From Chloroflexota bacterium (GTDB taxonomy: Bacteria > Chloroflexota > Anaerolineae > Promineifilales > Promineifilaceae), in contig QQUD01000631.1 in the NCBI GenBank assembly GCA_008501785.1, forward strand, positions 1 to 13,220: 13,220 bases of DNA, given 5' to 3'. The notes beneath the pieces were generated by a model. It saw nothing but the letters and a program-made list of their open reading frames with translations, ran no database searches and was not told the DNA's origin. This document shows positions 7,289-13,172 of this stretch, piece by piece; the stretch's first letter is position 1; the number at the start of each line of letters is the position of its first letter. The position numbers and the translations under genes were made by a program.

Positions 7289-8830
7289 CTAAGCAGAAGC
7301 GCCATTCTCATGAGCAACCGTTGCCAGCTTCATGATCGCTTCCTCCGAAGCTTCTTCGCGGCAAAGCTCTCCTGCTATGCGACCTTCGTGCAGCACCAAA
7401 ACCCGGTCGCTCATGCCCAGCACTTCAGGCAAATCCGAAGAGGCCATAATAATTCCAACCCCTTGCTGTGCAATTTCCCGCATCCGGGCATAGATTTCAG
7501 CTTTGGCCCCTACATCAATCCCACGCGTCGGCTCATCAAAAACAATCACCTTGGGGCGGGCCATAATCCATTTTGCCAACACAACCTTTTGTTGATTACC
7601 ACCGCTTAGGTTTCCTGAACTGAGTTCTGGATTGGATGGTCTAACCCCCAAGTCGTCAATCGCGGTAATGACCGGATCCCATTCATCTCGTTTTAAAATC
7701 ATCTTCCAGCGTTCTAACTGCGGCAGGTTAGGTAATGTGATATTGAATCGATTACTTTGGTCCAAAATCAAGCCAAAAGCCTTGCGATCTTCTGGAATGA
7801 GAACAACGCCAGCCCGTGCGGCCGATGCGGGTGTCATACGCGCTGCCTGCCCGAAATAAGTAATCTCGCCAGAATTAATCTCAGCCAACCCAACCAGAGC
7901 GCGAGAAATCGTCGTGCGGCCACTGCCGCCTAATCCGGCCAAGCCAACCACTTCACCTGCCCGTACTTGGAAGTTAATATCAAAGACAGTATCTTCGATA
8001 CACAAATCATTTACATCAAGCAAAACTTCGCCTGGTTCAATGGTGCTTATCGGTGGGTACATATCAGTTAACTCACGACCCACCATCATCCGAACCAGGT
8101 CGTCTTCATCTGTTTCCGTGATCAATTTCGTGTTTACAGTTTGGCCATCTTTAAGTACAGTTACCCGATCGGCAAGCTCAAAAATCTCGTTTAACCGGTG
8201 TGAAATATAAATAATTCCGTGGCCTTCATCGCGCAAAGCGTGGACGACTTTATAAAGACGGTCCATATCACGACTGGGCAGCACAGCCGATGGTTCATCC
8301 ATAATCAGAATGCGGGCTTTAATTGCGAGAGCTTTAGCAATCTCCACAATTTGCTGCTCGCCAACAGTGAGGTCTTTCACCAGGGCATTGGGATTAATGT
8401 GTTTATGTGCGCCCAAGCGTTCAAGCAATGTGTACGCTTGTTGAGCGCGTTTTTTTGTATCAATCAGTCCCCAACGTCCCATTGGTGGGTTCGTTAAAAA
8501 TATGTTTTCAGCCACTGGCATGTCTGGCAAAAGGTTGAATTCTTGATAAACAACACCTACACCCAATTGTCGTGCCTGGTTGGGTGTTAACATGTCGTGT
8601 TCAACGCCCCCAATATTGATTGACCCGCCATCTGGCGCATAAGCACCCGTGATAGTCTTGATCAATGTCGATTTGCCAGCGCCGTTTTCACCAACGAGCG
8701 CATGAATTTCTCCCTCTTTGAGATCAAAAGACACGCCCGACAGTGCATGAATACCGCCAAAAGTTTTTTGTATGTTATTCAGGGAGAGAATCGTGTCTGA
8801 AGAATGAGTAATATTTGTACTTTCTGTCAT
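7289..8830 (-). CDS. CUT2 (RbsA-like) ABC transporter ATP-binding protein with two nucleotide-binding domains
   Basis: Energises a ribose-type importer; 513 aa against about 500 for RbsA. Domain 1: Walker A GENGAGKST (47-55), signature LTVGEQQIVEIAKAL (154-168), Walker B ILIMDEP (174-180) and H211 in YISHR. Domain 2: degenerate Walker A GLGGSGRTT (299-307, lysine replaced by R305 as usual in this family), signature LSGGNQQKV (408-416) and Walker B VIVFDEPTRGIDVGAK (428-443). After Walker B1 it reads PSAVLPSRD rather than the common PTAALS. A longer open frame starts at 8932 but its first 34 residues match nothing and come from the terminator hairpin, so I place the start at the ATG 8828-8830, preceded by AGGA. 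A strong terminator-like hairpin separates it from the binding-protein gene upstream. Confidence 0.92.
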   Translation of the reverse strand: MTESTNITHSSDTILSLNNIQKTFGGIHALSGVSFDLKEGEIHALVGENGAGKSTLIKTITGAYAPDGGSINIGGVEHDMLTPNQARQLGVGVVYQEFNLLPDMPVAENIFLTNPPMGRWGLIDTKKRAQQAYTLLERLGAHKHINPNALVKDLTVGEQQIVEIAKALAIKARILIMDEPSAVLPSRDMDRLYKVVHALRDEGHGIIYISHRLNEIFELADRVTVLKDGQTVNTKLITETDEDDLVRMMVGRELTDMYPPISTIEPGEVLLDVNDLCIEDTVFDINFQVRAGEVVGLAGLGGSGRTTISRALVGLAEINSGEITYFGQAARMTPASAARAGVVLIPEDRKAFGLILDQSNRFNITLPNLPQLERWKMILKRDEWDPVITAIDDLGVRPSNPELSSGNLSGGNQQKVVLAKWIMARPKVIVFDEPTRGIDVGAKAEIYARMREIAQQGVGIIMASSDLPEVLGMSDRVLVLHEGRIAGELCREEASEEAIMKLATVAHENGASA

Positions 8831-8885
8831 TGGGGTATCCTGCTTTTTGGGATAGGAATAGAGGCTTAACTCTTGACAAAAGGTG

Positions 8886-8926
8886 AAAAATATTTCCTGC
8901 CAAGTTGAGTAACTTGGCAGGAAATA
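8886..8926 (-). terminator. intrinsic terminator or attenuator after the binding-protein gene
   Basis: On the minus strand, arms TATTTCCTGCCAAGTT (8926-8911) and AACTTGGCAGGAAATA (8906-8891) form a perfect 16-bp stem around a 4-nt ACTC loop, followed at once by TTTTT (8890-8886). This is the standard layout of a Rho-independent terminator. It lies 26 bp past the stop of the fused binding protein and 61 bp before the ATPase start. Since every downstream gene keeps the same direction, partial termination probably makes the binding protein more abundant than the membrane components, as in many ABC operons. Confidence 0.85.
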
Positions 8927-8951
8927 AAACAAGGAGTCTTCTACAATTTAA

Positions 8952-11363
8952 CTATTTACGTTCGAATCCACCAGCAACGTAATGTTCGATTTCGACAGTT
9001 GCCGGTGGGATAAAGTCGTCGTTTAGTTCAGGCACATACCATTGCACAAAGTCTGTGTTATCGTATGGATCAGCCCCGTCCATTAAGGTGCGAAGGCTGA
9101 TGAACTTGGTAACTTCTTTACCTTGCAAAACGTCAACAGCAGTTTGGAGGCAGTACCGGGCCATTGAAGGCGGGTCCGGTGCACCAACAAACTCGTAATC
9201 ATATTGTTCAGCTAAACGAAGGAAACCGTTGGGAACGTTAACCATTGCAAACTTAGGTGGTTCAACGCCAGCGTCTTCGAAGGCCAAGCCAGCACCGAGA
9301 GCCATCTCGCCCCCACCGGCCCAAACGCCGTCAATCTCTGGATTGGCAGCCATGATGGCTTCCATCTTTTGTTTGGCAGTCGCAATGTTCCATTGGGCAT
9401 ATTCGGTTGCAATCACTTCAACACCAGGGTATTGGGCAAATGCGTCCAACGCGGCTGCTTGCCAAGTTTCGGTGGAGTCTACGCCAGCAATACCATTGAA
9501 GACAACAACCTTACCTTCGCCACCCATCAGTTCAGCCAAACCAACACCTGACTTGTAGGCGACTTCGTAGAAGTCAACATCTACACGGGAGGTGAAATCG
9601 TCACCTTCGATGCCATTGGCGCAAAGAATCACCGGGATACCAGCGTTGATGGCGCGTTTGATAACGGTTGTGGAGGCAGCGCGGCCAAGTGGTTCGACGA
9701 TAATTGCGTCCGGTTGTTGTTCGATAAAGTTTTCGATGTCGCTGATTTGTTGGTTCGCGTCATTGGTGACTGCGGTCAACAAAGGCTCAGCCAGGATGCC
9801 ATCAGCTAGCAGCTGATCGCCATAGGCCGACATGGTCACATTGTAGGTATTACCCCAACCATTACTGGCATCTTGCTGCGATACAGCAATAACGTATGGG
9901 CCATCTTTCTCAAATGCGGATGTGTCAACAACTGTTGCTGCATCGGCCAAAATAGCCTGCGAGTAGTCAGAAGCGAGAGCTGCTTCACTGACTTCAGCAC
10001 TATCAAGGATACTCATCACACCGGCGGCCGGTTCTGGTTCAGGCTGTTCGATAACTTCGCCAGTTAACGCGCCATCTCTTTCATCCCAACCGGGCACAGG
10101 CCAAACAGCTTCAGCAGCGGCCAAATTTTCTGGCCAGATTGCTACCATTTGGCCATCTTGCCATTGAGCAATGACGGTTGCCGCTTGTTCTAACCGACCT
10201 TGATCATCAAAGGAAGCTTCTGGCCATTGGAAGCCCCATTTGCCTTCGCCATCGGTGAAGGTGGTGGTACGGAGTGTTTCTGCCAAGATTTTTGGATCGG
10301 TGGAGCAAGCTGCTTCCAACGCATCGGCTAAGAGCCAAGTTGAAGCGTAAGTTGTATTGTAGGTGCCACCTAGTTCTTGGCCAGTGTAATCTTTAAATGT
10401 TTCCTTCAGGTCTTCGCTTACATTCAAGGCGCTCACTGGAGCAAAGTCGCCTGTGACGATGATGCCATCAGCGACGCCTACGCCTGCTTCATTGAGGAAG
10501 AAGGTGCTGCCAAAGCCAGAACCGAGGGAAATCATACCCATCTTGGGGTAAAAGCCTTGCTCTTTGGCTTGTTTGGCCATCAGAGGAGCCTGATTGTTGC
10601 CGAGAACGAACCATACGTCGGGATCGGCCGCTTTTACACGCAAAATGGTGTCGGTGAAATCTTGAGCGCCACCATCGTAGGTGAAGCTTTCGAGCAGTTC
10701 GATGCCTTCGGCTTCGATACCATGTTTCCAGGTTTCTTCTACTTCAGCGCCGAAGGAGAAGTTAGGAACTGTGATAACGGCCGTTTGCGCACCCTGCGCT
10801 TTGGCATAAGCAGCATCGTCAGCACCCCACCCTTGCAGCGTGGATACGGTTTGGAACACATACTCAAGGCCACGATCTGTAATCGTGCCATCGAGCGCAT
10901 TAGGGACAATGTAAGGAACTTCATTCCGCTCAGCAATTTCTGATGCCGGAACGGTTGTGCCGCTAAGGGCCGAACCCATGACGACAACAACACCTTCTTG
11001 TGTAATCAGACGTTCCATTTCAGAGTTACCAGCTTCAGCCGTACCTTCTGTATCACCTTTTACCAATTCAAGTTGTGCACCACCCAAACAGGAAATACCA
11101 CCAGCGGCATTGATTTCGTCAATCGCCATTTGGTGGGACTTGATATAAGGATCGCCAGCCCAACCGGCATCAGGGCCGGTCAGCGGATACAAAGCACCAA
11201 CTTTGATCACATCAACAGCCTCTGCTGGCTGGTCACTTGATTCGACTTCGGTTGTCGTTGTATCGGTTGTTTCACCAGCATCGGCCGGTGTTTCAGTCTC
11301 TCCTGATGAACAGGCTGCTAAAACCAATAATAGGATAGTCAATAGTAAAAAAAAGCGTTTCAT
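8952..11363 (-). CDS. tandem substrate-binding lipoprotein: Liv/HAAT-type domain fused to ribose/CUT2-type domain
   Basis: An 803-aa, single uninterrupted frame, about twice the usual size of a binding protein. Residues 1-18 are a lipoprotein signal (MKRFFLLL...) with lipobox LAAC, C18 being the lipidated cysteine, then a T/E/S/D-rich tether to about 50. Residues 51-434 form a Liv-type (Peripla_BP_6) domain: DVIKVGALYPLTGPDAG, AIDEINAAGGI, an S-A-L-S-G-T-T loop, and FADAP-like GDFAPVSALNVSEDLK late in the lobe. Residues 435-485 are a linker with PEPEP (441-445). Residues 486-803 form a ribose-type (Peripla_BP_4) domain: GPYVIAVSQQDASNGWGN, QISDIENFIEQQPDAIIVEP, AINAGIPVILCAN, ANPEIDGVWAGGGEMALGAG. 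The ATG is preceded 6 nt upstream by GGAGGAG. It should sit on the outer face of the membrane and could feed both the CUT2 and LivHMGF translocators encoded downstream. Ligands are unknown. Confidence 0.93.
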   Translation of the reverse strand: MKRFFLLLTILLLVLAACSSGETETPADAGETTDTTTTEVESSDQPAEAVDVIKVGALYPLTGPDAGWAGDPYIKSHQMAIDEINAAGGISCLGGAQLELVKGDTEGTAEAGNSEMERLITQEGVVVVMGSALSGTTVPASEIAERNEVPYIVPNALDGTITDRGLEYVFQTVSTLQGWGADDAAYAKAQGAQTAVITVPNFSFGAEVEETWKHGIEAEGIELLESFTYDGGAQDFTDTILRVKAADPDVWFVLGNNQAPLMAKQAKEQGFYPKMGMISLGSGFGSTFFLNEAGVGVADGIIVTGDFAPVSALNVSEDLKETFKDYTGQELGGTYNTTYASTWLLADALEAACSTDPKILAETLRTTTFTDGEGKWGFQWPEASFDDQGRLEQAATVIAQWQDGQMVAIWPENLAAAEAVWPVPGWDERDGALTGEVIEQPEPEPAAGVMSILDSAEVSEAALASDYSQAILADAATVVDTSAFEKDGPYVIAVSQQDASNGWGNTYNVTMSAYGDQLLADGILAEPLLTAVTNDANQQISDIENFIEQQPDAIIVEPLGRAASTTVIKRAINAGIPVILCANGIEGDDFTSRVDVDFYEVAYKSGVGLAELMGGEGKVVVFNGIAGVDSTETWQAAALDAFAQYPGVEVIATEYAQWNIATAKQKMEAIMAANPEIDGVWAGGGEMALGAGLAFEDAGVEPPKFAMVNVPNGFLRLAEQYDYEFVGAPDPPSMARYCLQTAVDVLQGKEVTKFISLRTLMDGADPYDNTDFVQWYVPELNDDFIPPATVEIEHYVAGGFERK
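9909..10061 (-). other. interdomain linker of the fused binding protein
   Basis: Encodes residues 435-485. It begins GEVIEQPEPEP, a likely rigid Pro-Glu hinge, and continues with an Ala/Ser/Asp-rich, probably helical stretch ending DAATVVDTSAFE. The latter resembles the mature N-terminus that precedes the first beta strand in many free-standing CUT2 binding proteins, so it may be a relic of the second protein after loss of its signal peptide. No stop codon or frame change occurs across the junction. Confidence 0.6.
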
Positions 11364-11369
11364 TATGTA

Positions 11370-11376
11370 CTCCTCC
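11370..11376 (-). promoter_or_regulatory. ribosome binding site of the fused binding protein
   Basis: GGAGGAG on the minus strand is 6 nt upstream of the ATG at 11361-11363. It is among the strongest ribosome sites in the window, in keeping with a protein needed in excess. Confidence 0.8.
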
Positions 11377-11503
11377 GAGTTGAATTTCGTTGAGTCTAAA
11401 CATCTATCATCATCAAAGTTAAAATTGATTATGTCTAATAGTCACCTCCCAGGAATGACTCTTCTCTACACTGCACAAATGGGGGTTTGCCACTCAGGAC
11501 TGT

Positions 11504-11521
11504 TTGTGCAAATTGTCACAA
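11504..11521. promoter_or_regulatory. CRP/FNR-like operator candidate
   Basis: TTGTGCAAATTGTCACAA is an 18-bp imperfect palindrome with 7 of 9 base pairs matching. Read on the minus strand it contains TGTGA-N6-GCACA, one base away from the TGTGA-N6-TCACA consensus of CRP-family sites. It lies about 140 bp upstream of the binding-protein start. A partly matching box, TTTGTGC on the minus strand, recurs inverted at 11473-11479. The regulator is not identifiable here. Confidence 0.4.
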
Positions 11522-11695
11522 TCTCTAGTGACTCCATCGTATCATTTATACAAATGGCACACATCTGGCGGTTATCGTATTTTTGGGTATGCAAAACGGC
11601 CGTTTCCAAACACCTGCACTATGCAATTGTTTAGTCGATCTATAACAAATGTTTAGTTTGAAAAAAGGGGGTTGAAAAGAAGAATTTGGGGGTGA

Positions 11696-12319
11696 TTATT
11701 TGGGGGTGGTGGCGGAAACGGCCGTATCTGAACCGTTTACCTGATGTACCCTATTTAGCAAATTTCGGATACACAAATGAATATCATGCTCGCTTGCTTC
11801 AAACTGGCTGGCAATGTCTGGAATCAAAAAGCCACGAGCTACCAAGCGTACCACATCCATCTCACGCTCAGTTGTCTGGCATTGGCCACTGTCCCGGCCT
11901 GCCAGATTGCGCACCAATTTACGGGCAATGGTTGGATGCAGACTGGCTCCCCCGGCATAAACATTCTGCACCGTTTTTACCAACATATCAGGCGAAACAT
12001 CTTTGTGCAGGTAGCCTAAGGCACCTGCCTTGATGGCGGCAAACAGCTTTTCATCTTCACCAAAGCTGGTGACAATCACAATCTGCGCTTCTTTATGCTG
12101 CGCTTTAATCTGCTTGACGACCTGTAAGCCATCCATGCGCGGCATTATCAAATCGAGTAAGACCACATCAGGACAGGTTTGCCCGTACTTCTCGACAGCT
12201 TCCAGGCCATCCTTCGCTTCCCCAGCCAGTTCTAGCTCCGGTTTGGCTTCAATGAGGTAGATAATACCGCGCCGCACAACGGGATGATCATCGGCAATAA
12301 GGACGCGAATGGGTTTCAC
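11696..12319 (-). CDS. NarL/FixJ-family response regulator (receiver plus LuxR-type HTH)
   Basis: A 207-aa two-component regulator that would bind DNA when phosphorylated by a sensor kinase. Receiver domain, about 4-120: acidic pair D10-D11, phospho-acceptor D56 in VVLLDLIMPRMDG, T84 and K106 in YLHKD, all intact. The output domain, about 145-193, is LuxR-like (TTEREMDVVRLVARG) but its recognition half reads LIPDIASQFEASEHDIHLCIRNLLNRVH, lacking the common S-x-x-T-V-K-x-H-V pattern. The start is GTG at 12317-12319, 2 nt after the racemase stop; GGA 8 nt upstream is a weak ribosome site, so coupling is likely. No histidine kinase lies in the window. Its position directly before the transporter operon makes it a candidate regulator of that operon. 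Confidence 0.88.
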   Translation of the reverse strand: MKPIRVLIADDHPVVRRGIIYLIEAKPELELAGEAKDGLEAVEKYGQTCPDVVLLDLIMPRMDGLQVVKQIKAQHKEAQIVIVTSFGEDEKLFAAIKAGALGYLHKDVSPDMLVKTVQNVYAGGASLHPTIARKLVRNLAGRDSGQCQTTEREMDVVRLVARGFLIPDIASQFEASEHDIHLCIRNLLNRVHQVNGSDTAVSATTPK

Positions 12320-12321
12320 GG

Positions 12322-13068
12322 TTAATTTCCATACCCTTTCGCAATGCCCGATGGCAATCCATTTGCCGGACGGCGATCAACCGGGCGATACAAATTGCGT
12401 TTGCTCGTTTGTGCGCCAGCTTCAATTAGGCTTTTCACCAATGCAACCGCTGAACGTACGCCGTCGATGACGGGAACGGCCGTTTCCTCATGAATCCCCT
12501 CTTCAAGCCCGGCCATGCCCGCACAGCCCAGGCAAATGACCTCAGCGCCATCTTCCTCAACGGCTCGTTTTGCCTCGGCAATAAGACGATTGCGCACCTC
12601 AGCCTCCGGTAGTTCTTCCAAATCAAGGACAGCCATCCCAGAGCTGCGCACAGAAGCACAGCGGCTGCCCACGCCCAAAACATGAACACCCTCTTCCAGC
12701 AGCGGCTGCCAGCGCGGGGAGGTAGTGACGATGCTAAATTTGCTGCCCAGTGGCAGGGCATGCAAGATAGAGGCTTCCATGATACCCATCACCGGTTGGG
12801 CTAAAGCTTCACGCAAAGCACCAATGGCTGGATGCGCACTAAAACAGGCTAAAATAAACCCATCATATTTGTCAGCGATAGACATGACCTTATCAACTGT
12901 CCAATAAGCACTTACCACTTCGTCATAAACACCTTCAATCGATTCTGGCCCAAAGTCAGGGTAAATGGCGTCAACAACCACGCCGTCGCCAGCGATTGCC
13001 TGCGCCGCCTCCCGGATTGTTTGGGTCATTTCTAAGCTGGTATTTGGGTTTACAACTAAAATGTGCAT
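12322..13068 (-). CDS. Asp/Glu/hydantoin racemase family protein, likely allantoin or hydantoin racemase
   Basis: Cofactor-independent racemase, 248 aa from the chosen start, the usual length. It opens MHILVVNPNTSLEMT, the typical first strand and phosphate/carboxylate loop. The two catalytic cysteines are visible: C75 in ILACFSAHP and C182 in VICLGCAGMAG, spaced as in allantoin racemase HpxA and hydantoin racemase HyuE. By interconverting (R)- and (S)-ureide it would supply the S-specific allantoinase encoded at the far end of the cluster. An upstream ATG at 13158 adds 30 residues (SCLRRQASIF...) that are only the translation of a REP-like element; the ATG at 13066-13068 with GGAAGG 6 nt upstream is preferred. 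It is followed 2 nt later by the response regulator. Glutamate or maleate racemase/isomerase functions cannot be excluded. Confidence 0.85.
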   Translation of the reverse strand: MHILVVNPNTSLEMTQTIREAAQAIAGDGVVVDAIYPDFGPESIEGVYDEVVSAYWTVDKVMSIADKYDGFILACFSAHPAIGALREALAQPVMGIMEASILHALPLGSKFSIVTTSPRWQPLLEEGVHVLGVGSRCASVRSSGMAVLDLEELPEAEVRNRLIAEAKRAVEEDGAEVICLGCAGMAGLEEGIHEETAVPVIDGVRSAVALVKSLIEAGAQTSKRNLYRPVDRRPANGLPSGIAKGYGN

Positions 13069-13074
13069 TGCTAG

Positions 13075-13080
13075 CCTTCC
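13075..13080 (-). promoter_or_regulatory. ribosome binding site of the racemase (decides the start)
   Basis: GGAAGG, within AGAGGAAGG on the minus strand, is 6 nt upstream of the ATG at 13066-13068. It supports the short form and excludes the repeat-derived N-terminal extension. Confidence 0.8.
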
Positions 13081-13088
13081 TCTGCTCT

Positions 13089-13157
13089 TGTCAGTCCCGT
13101 GCAGACGGGAATCCACCCCTTCAATAAAGATAGATGCCTGCCTTCGCAGGCATGACA
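13089..13157. repeat. REP/MITE-like palindromic element, copy 3
   Basis: A 69-bp element beginning TGTCAGTCCCGTGCAGACGG and ending GCCTGCCTTCGCAGGCATGACA. It shares the GGGAATCCAC core and TGTCA...TGACA termini with copies at 5032 and 7193, but its left arm has diverged (CGTGCAGACGGG instead of CGCGAAGGCGGG). The right arm alone forms a GCCTGCCTTCGCAGGC hairpin. It occupies the leader of the racemase gene. Confidence 0.83.
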
Positions 13158-13172
13158 ATCATGCATGATTGT
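13155..13172. promoter_or_regulatory. 18-bp perfect palindrome upstream of the racemase (operator candidate)
   Basis: ACAATCATGCATGATTGT is a perfect 18-bp palindrome whose first three bases overlap the end of the REP-like element. It lies 87-104 bp upstream of the racemase ATG, a reasonable site for a dimeric regulator. A second pair, TAATGAT (13189-13195) and ATCATTA (13208-13214), separated by 12 bp, lies just beyond and reuses the ATCAT box. No clear promoter hexamers were found. Confidence 0.45.

Larger units (their letters stand above)
11364..11695 (-). promoter_or_regulatory. 332-bp leader and promoter region of the transporter operon
   Basis: No plausible gene lies here; open frames on the plus strand are chance extensions. 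The region is AT-rich and holds a CRP/FNR-like palindrome (11504-11521), inverted GCACAAA/TTTGTGC boxes (11473-11479 and 11503-11509), an ACGGCCGT octamer (11596-11603) and a GGAGGAG ribosome site (11370-11376) for the binding-protein gene. I could not pick out a convincing -35/-10 pair: TTTGTATAAATG near 11545-11556 is the best -10-like string on the minus strand but has no good -35. Size and position argue that the operon promoter is here. Confidence 0.55.

Noticed and set aside
8831..8885. Internal promoter before the RbsA-like gene (TTGTCA on the minus strand)
   Set aside because: The -35-like box has no acceptable -10 at 16-18 bp spacing.
8831..8932. N-terminal extension of the RbsA-like ATPase from an ATG at 8932
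   Set aside because: The 34 extra residues run through the terminator hairpin and match no ABC ATPase start; the ATG at 8828-8830 fits the family.
10377..10943. 188-codon plus-strand open frame antisense to the receptor gene
   Set aside because: It lies wholly opposite a well-supported coding frame, has no ribosome site or recognisable motif, and is explained by codon bias of the gene on the other strand.
11203..11634. 143-codon plus-strand open frame over the receptor start and leader
   Set aside because: Part is antisense to the lipoprotein signal region and part is the AT-rich leader; no domain, no ribosome site and no protein-like conservation pattern is visible.
5032..13157. CRISPR array suggested by repeated palindromic units
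   Set aside because: The three units are kilobases apart, differ in length, and have no regular spacers or cas genes nearby; they are REP/MITE-like elements.
13069..13158. N-terminal extension of the racemase from an upstream ATG at 13158
   Set aside because: The extra 30 residues are the translation of a REP-like palindrome, and a good ribosome site precedes the ATG at 13066-13068, where family similarity begins.
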